The notes beneath the pieces were generated by a model. That model did not search any database and was not told the DNA's origin. It saw only the letters and a program-made list of their open reading frames with translations. Shown here piece by piece: positions 23,885 through 35,400 of a DNA stretch of 64,000 nucleotides. Position numbers and translations under genes: made by a program. This DNA comes from Lithospermum erythrorhizon (Eukaryota > Streptophyta > Magnoliopsida > Boraginales > Boraginaceae). The stretch's first letter is position 1, and every line of letters begins with the position of its first letter. Location: positions 1 to 64,000 of the forward strand of contig JADFUC010000495.1 in assembly GCA_019722365.1 (NCBI GenBank). The letters are read 5' to 3'.

Positions 23885-24260
23885 TAATAAATCACAAAGC
23901 CCCAATTTTCTAAGGACCTAAATCCCTAATTTTGAAAAACCCCAATCGTAAACCCTAATTTAAAACCCTTAACCAAAAAGCCCCAATTTTTAAATAATAT
24001 GAAACCCTAATTTTGAAAACCCCAATCGCAAACCCTAATTTAAAACCCTAACCAAAAAGCCTCAATTTTTAAATGATGCAGAAACTCTATTAAGAACCAC
24101 AACAAAAACCCCAATTTTTAAATAAGCTGAAATAATTTAAAACCCCAATAAAGTCATATTAAAAAACCAATTTTTTAAACCACCATAACTCAAAAGCCCC
24201 AATTTTTTAACAATCCCCATCAAATATTACAAAACGTCCCAATTTTTAAATTTGGGTTCG
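23885..24260. repeat. Diverged tandem repeat rich in AAACCCTAA and CCCCAATTTT
   Basis: A unit of roughly 75-85 bp with AAGCCCCAATTTTTAAAT, CCCTAATTTTGAAAA, CCCCAATCG and AAACCCTAATTTAAAACC recurs three to four times upstream of the transposase start. The AAACCCTAA words are telomere-like boxes, common in plant promoters and 5' leaders, but are interspersed and not in true telomeric arrays. Confidence 0.7.
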
Positions 24261-24559
24261 GAACCCTAAATCACGAAACCACAAAGTACTTCTAAATTAG
24301 AACAATAAATACATTATTCACTTTTCTAACACTCACCATAAACATCCAACAAGTTAATTCTGATTATGACAGTTGATTCTGAAGTCCCAATGCATACTTG
24401 TTTTTTAGTTATTGTTTGGCAATTTTTTGGAGTTTTTGAAGATTTTGGAATGGAGTTTGAGAGATTTTGGGTTTTGTAATAGATGCAATTAAGGTAATCT
24501 GGTATGAATGAGATGCGATGATGTGTTTAGGTCAACATAAGTCAAATTAATTAAGGTAA

Positions 24560-24742
24560 TCTAACTAAAATGCCCTTACACAGTAGTCACATGAAAACAC
24601 GTGACCAACTTAACAGTTTATTAACGGCAGGACCAATTAGGGAATATTTTGAAAGATGGGTGATTGATTGGAATATTTTGAAACATGGGTGATTGACTGG
24701 AAATATTTGGCAAACATAGGTGATTGCCCAGACCATTTGCCC
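24560..24742 (-). repeat. MULE right terminal inverted repeat
   Basis: The outermost bases on the minus strand read GGGCAAATGGTCTGGGCAAT. The arm has a local duplication of a roughly 40-bp block (GGGTGATTGATTGGAATATTTTGAAA and its neighbour), which makes it longer than the left arm. TATCTTAAT follows at 24743-24751. Confidence 0.8.
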
Positions 24743-24751
24743 TATCTTAAT

Positions 24752-25585
24752 TGTTTAACACACAAATCAAAATACATTTAATAAATAATAATATCTTTTT
24801 GCCTACCAACCTTTTACAAATTTCTAATAACCTGTAATACAACTTTTTTAACACATCATAAATGCTTGATGATTGATAAACAATTAAGACTACAATTACC
24901 AAAAGTAGTTAAAAAAATGACAAGCAATTAGGACTACAATTAGTAAAAGTAGTTAAGAAAATGACAACCAATAACAATAATTAAACAAATATACTCAATC
25001 CAAAAAGCGATTAAACCCAGTAACAGTGTCTGTCAATTACATCGCCTTAATTACATAATAAAAAGCGATGTTAGGGAATAAAACAACTTTAAACAATACT
25101 TATAAATAAGCCCAAAACAACACTCTTATAATATAATAAAAAACCAAAATTTAAAGTACAACAAAAATCGAGAGGATTTTGTTTTGGATAGGGTTTTCTA
25201 TTCAAGACTCACGTAAAATTTAACCAATCGCATGTGTAACTGAGGATGATTAGTGCGATGATGATGAAGATATTGATGGCAGCGGCGATGGAGATGAAGC
25301 GGTAAACGTGGAGATTTCTTAGCGGATTTAGGTGTAATGAAAAAAGCAGTGAATTTATTTTGGGGTGAGAATAATTTTTTTTTATTATTAAATGATCAAA
25401 ATATTTTGGGCATTAGGTAGCGTCCACATGCGAACAATAGCGGCAAGCAGCGTCGAACCCGCGCAAACGCATTATATAATACATGTACTTTGATATCAAT
25501 ATTTGAATCATATATCCTTCTAGTTGACTAATAATCTAAAAAAATTTCTTGCAATGATTGCAAATTATGCTTCAACAAAGCTAAT
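24752..25585. other. AT-rich flank of the MULE; possible Helitron 5' border
   Basis: No gene. A GC-richer stretch (25405-25475; GGGCATTAGGTAGCG.. CGCGCAAACGC) is followed by TATATAATACATGTACTTTGA|T near 25497. On the minus strand this reads TCAAAGTACATG after an A, compatible with but not proof of a Helitron 5' TC terminus. Confidence 0.25.
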
Positions 25586-25589
25586 AATG

Positions 25590-25850
25590 AGCTAAAACAT
25601 TCTTTAACTCTTAAAGCATCATGTATATATTAAATAACATACGATATGCGGAGTATATCACTTCTTAACTCTTAAAGCATCATGTATATATTAAATAACA
25701 TAGGATATCACGAGGTATCACTTCCTCATATATAGTAATAATACATACAAGCGATGGGAGTATTCCTTTATCCCTATAAAATTTTTTATGAATAATACAT
25801 ACAAGCAGCGGGGTTGCACCCTATCTCCTATAAAAATATTATGAGCACAC
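25590..25850. repeat. Two adjacent tandem duplications
   Basis: CTTAACTCTTAAAGCATCAT plus the next 22 bases (GTATATATTAAATAACATASGA) occurs at about 25605 and 25668. Next to it, AATAATACATACAAGCRRNGGG followed by a CCCTATCTCCTATAAAA-like tail occurs at about 25736 and 25792. Both are local duplications without coding content. Confidence 0.75.
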
Positions 25851-26163
25851 GTACCCCTGTGAAACTTAAAAGGGTATTAATACCATTTATAAAATTATAA
25901 ATCAATCACGTACCCCCCACTTTGCCCAGTTAACTAGCAGATTAAATCTAACGGAATGAGAAAATTCTTAATTGTCTATAGTCTTAATTTTTGGATAAAT
26001 CTATTGGGTAGGTATGTATAATCGACTCCATTCCGCTGTAACAAATATATTGACATGTCTATATATTTTTTCATATAATTTTGTTGATTAGTAATCCATA
26101 GTAATATGTAGATTATTACACCTAAATACTCAATTCATTCTCTTGAAGAAGATTGTTTTATTT
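25851..26163. other. Intergenic, nothing recognised
   Basis: AT-rich DNA between the tandem duplications and solo LTR B. No reading frame of note. Confidence 0.5.
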
Positions 26164-26169
26164 TAAACA

Positions 26170-28734
26170 TGTGACCATGGTCGGCCACCACGAGGTGAAG
26201 TTATTAAAATCCGAGAACACCGGTCACCAAACCGATGGGCGACTCGGTTTAAAAAACCACCAGTCGTTTCATCCAAAAATGTGATCACCGATTAGTTTCC
26301 CCGAATCAAAAGCGAGTTTTTAAAATTTATAATCCATCGGTGATGTCGAAGCGACCAACCCATAAATATACACAACATATCCCAAAATAAAGTAATGCCG
26401 GCAAGGCTACAAAAAAGAGAGTAGGAAATACGTACTCGAGAATACAAAATGACAGCTAGCAGACAAGGCTAAAGTTTCAAAAAGGAAACTACAACAATCA
26501 AAACAGTTGACAACACATCAAATCGGTGCATTGAGGATCCTACGCCACCCCGTCTTTCCTTTAATACTCGAACAAAACTCTCAAGCGACCTCTTGGCTCA
26601 GCTGCCCGCTGTCAATGCGGCACGATGAAATGCCGCCCAATGCGAAAAGGGTGTAGCCCGCGAAGCTTAGTGAAACTTAACACGTGGGTGAACTTGCAAT
26701 ACGGAATGAGTCGATAAATAATATAATAGTCAACTATGAATAAAATACATATCTAGGACTACCTAAAAAGGTCATACAACATGATTCCACAGGGAAGTCT
26801 CGGACATAATACATGAAGATATAATAGAAGGTTTCGACAAGCACATAATTCGAGAAAAGAAATCAATAGACTGTGCAACTGACTAAGCTGGTCATCCAAT
26901 ATACTTATCTCTCCTTATCCCCACCGGTATACCATCCTCTAATGCGCATATGCCAATCCGTCTACTACTTGAGGAATGGACTAATCAATAATCACCCCGC
27001 ACTTATACATGATATAAGGCAAAGCTTAACGCTTATACACAAAGTATAAAGCGCGCACTATACACAAAGTATAAGGCCTGTGCACTCATACACTAAGTAC
27101 AAGGCACATCGCTCTTATACACTAAGTATAAGGCACAGCGACTCTTATACACTTAAGTATAGACACGCCGCCTTGATACACTAAGTATAAGGCCTTATAC
27201 GCTAAGTATAAGGCACGTATCGTCGCGTATCACAACGAGGAAGGAGAGTCACCTAACCCCACAATCATCCCAACATAAGATCAAATCACGATGCTCAAGT
27301 CACACTCAAATCATAGATAACACAACCATCACCTCTCAGTAACCCCGGCTACTCTACTCCCCAGGCAATATCAGTAGCGGCTAAAACGTCTCTGTCGTAG
27401 AGTCAAGCACAATCGCCGACAAGGCCCACAAAATCTTAAGTGCCCGACAAACTCTGAGAGAAATCGAGAAATATAAGTTGGGAGTTCAAGCTATTACTTA
27501 CCTCAAGCAATCTTCAAGGCCCTGAGAATATAATCACATAATCATATCATGGCTCCTTGCCAAATGAATCACGCATCATACAACAATTTCATGTATATCA
27601 TTCTCGTAGTCATAACCTGATAACATGTTCACACAATTTAAAATGAATCATTAGTAACATAGTGAGATAGGTACTCACCTCTGCTAGGCTACCCATGGGC
27701 AACCCAGCGAAAGACGATCAAGGTAGCGCCGCTTTCCACGATCAACGCCTAAACAACACCAGTATAATCCAAGACCTACTCTTATGCCGGCGTTCTAGAA
27801 GATACATAACCAACTCTTGGGGGAACTATCTCTAAGCAGGTCTAACATGACGGATAAACTATCCAATTATAATCCCATCAGACACAATCAATCGATCCCC
27901 GTATAACTCCATCGATTGCTTGAAATCATTGCAAATCAACTTATAAATCATTTTAGTTAATCAGCGGAGTCCACTCAATTAACAATACATGCTCCGAAAT
28001 ATCAATTATAACAACTCAACTTGGAATTAACACTTTTTGACCTAAGCGCCTTTAATCAATTTTAAAATCACCAATTTAATATCACAATAACTATAATAAA
28101 GGTCTGACATAACCTCCTACACCTTTAAAGTCTTAGAAAATATCAACCCAAAAAGTCAATCGAAAACCTAAAAAGTCAACTTGACCATAACATCTCAAAC
28201 GACCTACAAATCACAGTGTCGCCCCCATATGTATCACGGAACCCGCCTTCAACTATGATTCATCATAAAATTGAATTATGGAAAAGTCAACCATGTCAAA
28301 ACCCAGAAATATCTCAAAAGACTTGAACTTTACATACCTTAACTTCGAAGAGAATGATAGGGAGAAACGATATTCTACAAACGATCTCTTGAGTTTGAGC
28401 GGCAATCGAGAAATGGAAAAAAAAATTTAAGGAGGGTGAGAATATCTCGGCCCTAGGAGAGAAGAAGAAGATGATCTCAAATGATGATGTGGAAGATAAG
28501 TGTTGATAGATATTTAAAAAACTTCGAGGTCAGATTCGGTTTCGGTTAATTCTCTCTTATCGTATAAATCTCCTGAACCCGATTCAAAAAGATAAAAATA
28601 TTCCCATGGCAAAAACTACTAAAATTATAAATGTAATTACGCTAAAAATTTACGAAATAATATTATCGCCGAAACATTATATTATCCCGGGTCGCCAGGC
28701 CGAAAATTAATTTTTTTTAGTAGCAGTTATTACA
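26170..28734 (-). mobile_element. Solo LTR, copy B, same family as A and C
   Basis: On the minus strand it runs from TGTAATAACTGCTAC (28734) to GGCCGACCATGGTCACA (26170) and is 2565 bp. TAAACA stands directly outside both ends (26164-26169 and 28735-28740), one base more than the usual 5-bp duplication; the extra base may be chance. It shares the ordered blocks listed for copy A. It keeps the TTAATTTTCGGCC stretch near the LTR start that copy A has lost, and contains a minisatellite at 27003-27215. Confidence 0.87.
27003..27215. repeat. Minisatellite within solo LTR B
   Basis: About seven imperfect units of roughly 28-31 bp share the core CTTATACACTAAGTATAAGGC and vary in the spacer (CACATCG, CACAGCG, CACGCCG). 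The core is itself partly palindromic. The equivalent position of copy C has a related array. Confidence 0.8.
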
Positions 28735-28826
28735 TAAACAACGATCAAAAATATTAATTTTTACAAATTTCATTGACACTAATAATTTTAATTAAATTTA
28801 TTGTTAGTAGCAAAATGCACTAAAAT

Positions 28827-29777
28827 TGTAATAACCCGTTATAAAATAAATAAAAATTTTAATTTTTCATTCGGTGGGTTAGGTGATAGTATAAATAATT
28901 TCGATAACAATATTATTTTAAGTAAATTTTTAGGCAGAATTGCATTTATAAATTAGTAGTAATAATTAGGGGACAATTCGAGTTAAGTTAGATGGGTTAA
29001 ATTCGTTCGGTAGCTTCGATTCAGTGATTAGAGACGCGAACTCTGTGCTCGAGGAACAGTTAAGTCTTCCATTCTCATCCTTATCATTCACTATTCACCC
29101 AAAAATCAAAATCACATCTCCTCCATTCTTGATTTGTTGAGACCCCTAAAGACCAAACATCAAAAATTTTCTTTCGATTCTTCCAACTTGCGGCTTATAA
29201 ACATCCTCAGAGTTGTTCGTAAGATTTCCCAACATCTTTTCCTACTGATTCGAGGGTAAGAAAGTTTAGAGTTTTGGTTGGTTTTTTGAGGTGGCTTTTC
29301 CATAATTCAATTTTATGATGTTTTATTAGTTGGTTATTGGTTACATGATGTATATAAGTGATGAATTATTGATTTAAGTGGATTTGAGGATGTTATGGCC
29401 GAGTTGACTTTTAGATTTTAGTTGACTTTTACGGAGTGATGTTATTTTCTAAGACTTTAAATGTGAGGAGTTTTAATTGGGACCTTGTAGCTGTGTGATG
29501 TTAAATTGGTGATTTAAAATTGATTAAAGGGAGTTAGGTTGAAAAAGTGCGAATTATAAGTTGAGTTATAATTGATATTTTGGAGTATAGGTTGTTAATT
29601 ATGGACCTGCTAATTAACTAGAATGACTTATAAGTTGATTTGTAATGATAAAGTAATAAGATGGAATTTTAGCGGGGGATCGATTTGGTTGTGTTCAATG
29701 GGATGATAATTCGATAGTTGATCGAGTAAATGTTAGACCGTTTGGAAGTAGTTCCACTAAGAATTGGTAGTCTTGAA
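28827..29777 (+). mobile_element. Truncated LTR of the same family, inverted relative to copy B
   Basis: It starts TGTAATAACCCG on the plus strand and follows the reverse complement of copy B through GTTGACTTTTA, TTTTCTAAGACTTTAAA, TTAAATTGGTGATTT, GGGGGATCGATTTGGTTGTG and TAGTTCCACTAAGAATTGG. It then stops near 29777, about 950 bp in. Only about 90 bp separate it from the start of copy B, so the two form a near head-to-head inverted repeat. No second LTR or coding part follows. Confidence 0.78.
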
Positions 29778-30149
29778 AATATTTAGGTGTTTGATAACGG
29801 TTAGAAAAACATAAATTGAGTTGTTTTGACAACTTTGCCCCTTGGATTAGATTTACTTATATATGAATCATATATTAAATAAATAATACTATAATAGATA
29901 ATTAAATAATAAATCTTGTTAATTAGATTATAAATAGTAGTATAAATATAATAATTTGATTAAATAAATATTAAAATACAAATAAATTCTAAATATCATT
30001 AAATAAATATTTAAAAATTATAAAAAAATATATAAAATTCAATAAATTGATCAAGCATATGTACTGAAAAATTGGATAATAGCCACAAATTCTAGAGACA
30101 TCCTGCTTGTTAAAAAAACGAACATGATTCTTAGCTCGCCATCTGTAAT

Positions 30150-30590
30150 TAACTTCCAAGTACAAACTGGTTAGCGATTTGATCCCGTAGATTAATCATA
30201 TATATTTGATCTGCACGTCTTGTATTAAACTGATGTTGATCGCTAGAAGAGTCTCCATTATTGCCTCGTGAATTCTCACATGTGCTATCATCATCAAACT
30301 GTTCAAAGAAATAATCTGCATTGTCCACTCTACGAATAAAATTATGCATAGCCACCTGAAGCTATTCTGATATTTTTTGTGTTGAAAATGGATGGAATGG
30401 CATCATTTGTGAGAATCGGGCTTCGATTTTTAAGAACTCCAATGCGTTTAATGACATTTCTCAACTTTGCATGTGCTACATTGAAAAGTTCTTCTTGTTG
30501 ATGGGCGGATTTATTTTGAAAATGCGCCAACCCGATGCTGCAGCATTATTCGCGATATGGTACCCATAGAATCGGCCAGTATGTGAGTAA
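30150..30590 (-). pseudogene. PIF/Harbinger transposase, C-terminal fragment
   Basis: Read leftward: a degenerate start near 30590 (GYHI-like), then EELFNVAHAKLRNVIKRIGVL (about 30490-30430), KNRSPILTN, and MAMHNFIRRVDNADYFFEQFD (30355-30295). It ends RDQIANQFVLG near 30150. These are the NxxHxxxRNVIER-F-GVLK region and the MA(I/L)HNFIR tail of ALP1/Harbinger transposases. The N-terminal two thirds are missing and the frame changes near 30345, so it is a remnant. It differs in sequence from the transposase at 7125-8426 and represents another subfamily. Confidence 0.8.
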
Positions 30591-30599
30591 AATACAAAA

Positions 30600-32360
30600 G
30601 AATTAATAAAAGCAGCGATAAAATAATTTACTCTTCCATATTAAGCTTAAATACAACTTGTAGAATAAAATACAAAGAATTAAGTGAAAAATAACACACA
30701 TAAGTATTATAAATTGAATAGAGAAAATAAAATTATTAACTGTGATAAATTGGAGAGAAGAAGAATGTGTAAGAGTGAAGAAATGAGAAGATGTTGTTTT
30801 CTTTTAGGGTTAGAATTGGGTAGAGGTAGTGTAAGAGATTATTTGATTAGAGATAAAAAAGTAAGCTAGGAATTTAACTTAATTTTTTGTTAAGAATTTT
30901 GATAAGTATTTAATTTAGTAAACACTTAAAATAATTTATTAACAAACAAACTTAATAAATTAAGTGTTGAATTAATTAAATTTAAGTGTTTAATGAATTT
31001 AAGAAAGACCTCCTAATAATTTACCTCTAATTTTTGAGTTAATTCAAATTTACCTTATTTTTTAAATTATCCTTATTATTGGCAATTTCCTCCTAGTCCA
31101 TACATTATGAGTATGAGGTTCCCTAATAATGTTCCACCTACCCATTACCCTAGTTTCACTTACAATAATTCTTCGTGTCAATCAGCATCACAATTTAAAA
31201 TTCCTGAATTTGCTAAATAGTGGGTTAAAAAATTCTGTATATGAAGTTCAAAGTAATTTGGCTAATGATTTAAGAGTTGATTTACACGATGATTTAAAGA
31301 AATTTGAACATGTTATTTGAACAATGATTTGGTACAATCATCGTGTAATTCTACCTTACCAGACCCATTATCCAAGTTTCTACACATGAAACTACATGAT
31401 TGTTAACATGTCGGATTTGGGAGGCTATTGAATTACACGATGGAGTACATGCTTGGAAATGTTTATATTCTATTTCATTTTTCGTATTAAATACACTCAA
31501 TTCACTTATTTATGTTTTGAATATGATTATCGATTCAAATATCCTCTCTATACTTTAGCGAAATGAAACTTTCATCTTAGAATTGACATAAAATCTAACT
31601 CACCAGCAGCCAAACTTATTTTCAAGATAAGTGTATTACTCTGGCTTTAATGCGCTTAGCCTGCTTTGTCTTTAACTGCGTCACCGCCAAAATATATATT
31701 TCGTATTAGCTTCTTATTACTTTTTGGGACAAAACGAAATGTAGGCTTTATCCAGATAATTACTTGATTGTTTCATAAGGTGTCGAATAATATTGTTTAC
31801 TCCAATCCAATTATGTTATCAATGGGGCGGGTAAATTCATCAAATTTCCGAGTTTTGAGTAGTGTTGTGAATGGAACGACTAACCAAACTCTAAATGCCT
31901 TACCCGAAGACCCGTCAAAAGCTTAGCTAGTCAGACTCGAGTATCACTTTGTACTCGATAATTGGTCGAGTATACCTAAACCTGCTCGATTGAATACCAT
32001 AAATCTTACCATAAAAAATTATAATGTATATTTTTAAAAGGCTAATACATTTATTTGGGTAATTTATCATAAATGTTGTAAAATCAACGAGTAACTCGAT
32101 ACCCACTCGACATTCGATCCAACATACTCGAACCCCGCCCGAAAGTTAATCGAGTCAATCTCGAGTATCATAACTTGCTCGATACACAGGGTAATTATTC
32201 GACTCAATAATGTATCTATCCGATCAGGTAACCCAGTATCCTCTCGAACTCGATTCACTAATGACCCTAGTTCCATTGACAATTAGACTTGGAAGTTGGA
32301 ATCGCATTTGAGCTTTTGTGTTTCTCATGGGCCATGTCTAACATACAATAAGAGTCCACT
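30600..32360. other. Intergenic upstream region of the PLP gene
   Basis: AT-rich sequence without a supported gene. Around 31095-31215 a short open piece reads MRFPNNVPPTHYPSFTYNNS, faintly like the Pro/Asn-rich start of a Harbinger ORF1, but nothing further supports it. At 31860-32280 there are many CTCGA/TCGAG words in both orientations, described separately. Confidence 0.4.
31920..32260. repeat. TCGAG-rich imperfect palindromic stretch
   Basis: More than ten CTCGA or TCGAG words occur within 340 bp, in both orientations (for example AGACTCGAGTATCA and ATCGAGTCAATCTCGAGTATCAT). The stretch is probably a degraded short DNA transposon or a repeat of the kind common in plant intergenic DNA; I cannot assign a family. 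Confidence 0.4.
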
Positions 32361-32368
32361 ATATTTCC
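32361..32368 (+). promoter_or_regulatory. Possible TATA box of the PLP gene
   Basis: CACTATATTT lies about 65 bp before the ATG at 32427 and leaves room for a short 5' leader. Motif and spacing only; weak evidence. Confidence 0.3.
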
Positions 32369-32426
32369 CTCTCAAAATTATTATTCTCAATTTCTTACAC
32401 ATTCAAGCTCGAAGTGGTAGTGCATT

Positions 32427-35400
32427 ATGATAAGATACTGCGCCATTCCGGCTTATCCTACGCGCACATTCAAGATTCCCAAGTGCATATGCTCAACTTC
32501 TCAGCTTTCAATTTCAAAATCAAGGATTAATAAAACCCCTTTTGTCCCTGAGGTACATCATATAAAATACTCGAATATTTTTTTATATGTTATTTAATAT
32601 TCGGTAAAAATATATGGAAATATAATATTTTTAATATAATTTAGTACTTATCAACATATATCAATGTCATTGTTCCTTTAGTATGTAGACCCTGAGTTGT
32701 TATACACACACGAACAGTGTTTGTTTGTGGGGTAAAATGACTATTTTGCTCTCTATTTGTAAGTGTAAGTGTAGTAGTTACAAAAATTATATTTAGGGGC
32801 AAAATTATAATTTTGATTTAAATCTAAGTTATGTGCATCAATTATGGCTGCAAATTTTGTTCATGTTGACTAGACAATCTTGGTAGTTTTTGGCAGTTTA
32901 AGAGGTATATTATTTATCTGTAAGTTTCAAGAAGCTCATGTTTGTTATAATAGAAAACATATTTACTTGTAATAATGTGGAATGTGTAGGTTGAGAAAGC
33001 GGTGGATTCTTTATATGCAGAGTTCAGGGCTGTCGATAATCTGGTGGCGCGTAACACTGCACGTGTGCTCAAGGCTTTCCAAAATGCACGTCTTGGATAC
33101 CATGTAAGACTATTCTTACATGTTTTTCGAGTTATTGCTTCTCAAGCTAAATGTCTTTCTGAGAGTACATATCACGTTCCAGGTAGTATATAAAGGTCGC
33201 TAGCGAATTGTTGAAAAGAATAGCTTATTGACCGAGAAGAAATGCAATGAAATGGCCAATATATTCTACTAAGTTGTTGTTGTTTGAATACCTTCAATTC
33301 CGATTACATCTTTATCTGATTTAGAGCAGATGTTCCCTTGTGGAAGGGACTACATCAAAATTTAAGAAATGTATTGGAGGTAGTAGTGTAATTTCCATGT
33401 TCAATAAAGTTAAAGATTTTATATTCTTTGGCTCTTGGATAGTGGAATATATATTAAAATGGATCATTGCATACCTACGCTTCTCATATATTATGCATTA
33501 GTAGATAGTGTTTGTACTTCACTCTTGGTTCAGTTTGGAAACAGCCTCCATGTTATCTCAGGGGTAAGGGTGCATACTATCCGACCCCCACTTACCATCC
33601 TAAGGCGGAAGTCTCTTCAAAGGCATTGAGACATTGGGACATGTTAATGTTAATGTATTGGAGGTAGTAGTCTAGTGACTGGTTTGAATAAGTCATGCTT
33701 TTGGGGTTTCTTAAAAGGAAAGTAGGACAATTAAAATGTGGAGGAAGGAGTGAATCAGTATAGGTGGTACAGCTATTAATCACAGATCAAGTCCCTTGAT
33801 GGATTATGCCAATTCGTAATTTGGTAATGTAAAGGCTTCAATAATGGACTCTTTTAAGTTATATTATCTTTATTATAATTAGCTTATAGAACAATCACAG
33901 GAGAAGCAATGGTCAATATAATATTTATATAAGAGCTCAGTGTTTGTATACCTTTAACTCTTTACTCTTAGAATGCAAATTGTCCAATTATCTAAATTTA
34001 GCAAGCTAACAAATTCCTTATGCTAAGGGAATGCATTTACCATTGGGAGTTGGGACATTATATTATAGTTATTATGTATCAGTGTTCTACTATGATCGAA
34101 ACCTTGAAGTTTTTTTGCTCCTAAATCCAATGTTGTCTTATGTACTTCTCTTGTTGCTAAATGTACTTGATGTTGGTACAGCATTTTGGGGGTAGTACAG
34201 GCTATGGTCACGAAGAAGCTGGAGGCCGTGAAGCCCTTGATCAAGCTTTTGCTGAAATTTTTGGAGCTGAATCGGCAATTGTGAGAGCCCAGGTATTGTT
34301 GCAAATCCTGACGTATATAACTATTGCCAAAAAGTGGCTTTCTAATACGCTTCATCAAATTGTTATCAGTTCTTTTCAGGGACTCATGCCATAACTTGTG
34401 CATTATTTGCCTTTTTGAGGCCAGGGGATGAGGTGTGTTCCACTCTTTCCCCTTTATAGATGCATTGTATCTTTCGATGACCTTTTAGTCATCTATCATT
34501 AGACAATGTGTTAAATGTTATATGGACATAAGCTTTTAGCAGTTGCTGGTGCTCCTTATGATACATTGGAAGAAGTAATTGGAATCAGAGACTCTCATGG
34601 GATGGGTTCCTTAAAAGATTTCAAGATAGAATATCGAGAAGTGCCGGTATGTTTTTTATGCATCATAGTGCCTCTTTTATTACTGATCTTGGCTTTTTCA
34701 CATGCTTGTTCTTTCCTACCCTGGGTTATTTTCAGCTAGGAGCCGATGGAGGTCTTGACTTTAATGCTCTCAAGACTGCTGTGAGACCCAATACAAAATG
34801 TGCACTAATTCAGAGGTCTTGTGGTTACACTTGGCGTCGCAGTTTGAGTTTAAGTGACATAGAGAAGGCAATAAAGATCATCAAGGTACACATTCTAGGC
34901 CTTTTTTCTGGATCAATTGACATATGGATTCTGATACCAGAAAAGAATATGTGAACATGTCATGCTACATGCAGTTATATTTTCATTCTTCGATACCTCG
35001 CCTCACCTGCAAAGGATGTCTACTTACTCTCCTTTTAGTTTCTTCTTTGACACAGATGCAAAATTCAGACTGTTTGGTCATGGTTGATAATTGCTATGGT
35101 GAATTTGTAGAAGACACAGAACCCCCCATGGTGGTGGGTGCCCAAGTTTTTTTATTATCATAATCTAATTTCTTTATTGGATATTACGGAATAACATCAT
35201 GCTTGATTGATCTATAGGGTGCAGATTTAATTGCTGGAAGCTTAATAAAAAATCCTGGAGGTACCATTGCCCCGTGCGGTGGATATGTAGCAGGAAGAAA
35301 GAAATGGGTTGAAGCAGCAGCTGCCCGTCTTTCAGCACCAGGGCTTGGAATTGATTGTGGCTCAACCCCTGGTGATATAATGAGATCTTTCTTTCAGGGT

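Larger units (their letters stand above)
16633..24742. mobile_element. Large Mutator-like element (MULE) with long terminal inverted repeats
   Basis: The left end (GGGCGAATAGGCAATCACC at 16633) and the reverse complement of the right end (GGGCAAATGGTCTGGGCAATC) share a long inverted repeat of roughly 130-170 bp. Shared blocks include CAATCACCTATGTTTGCC, GTTTCAAAATRTTCCA and TGCCGTTAAT. Outside, TATGCTTAAT (16623-16632) and TATCTTAAT (24743-24751) form a 9-bp target duplication with one inserted base in the left copy, as expected of MULEs. Two genes point inward from the termini: a GRF zinc-finger gene from the left and a transposase from the right. A 2.56-kb solo LTR has landed in the transposase. 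The total is 8110 bp, or about 5.5 kb before that insertion. Confidence 0.88.

Noticed and set aside
23890..24260. CCCTAAA-type words suggesting an interstitial telomere
   Set aside because: The boxes are separated by 20-40 bp of unrelated sequence in a 75-85-bp unit. A telomeric remnant would show contiguous 7-bp repeats.
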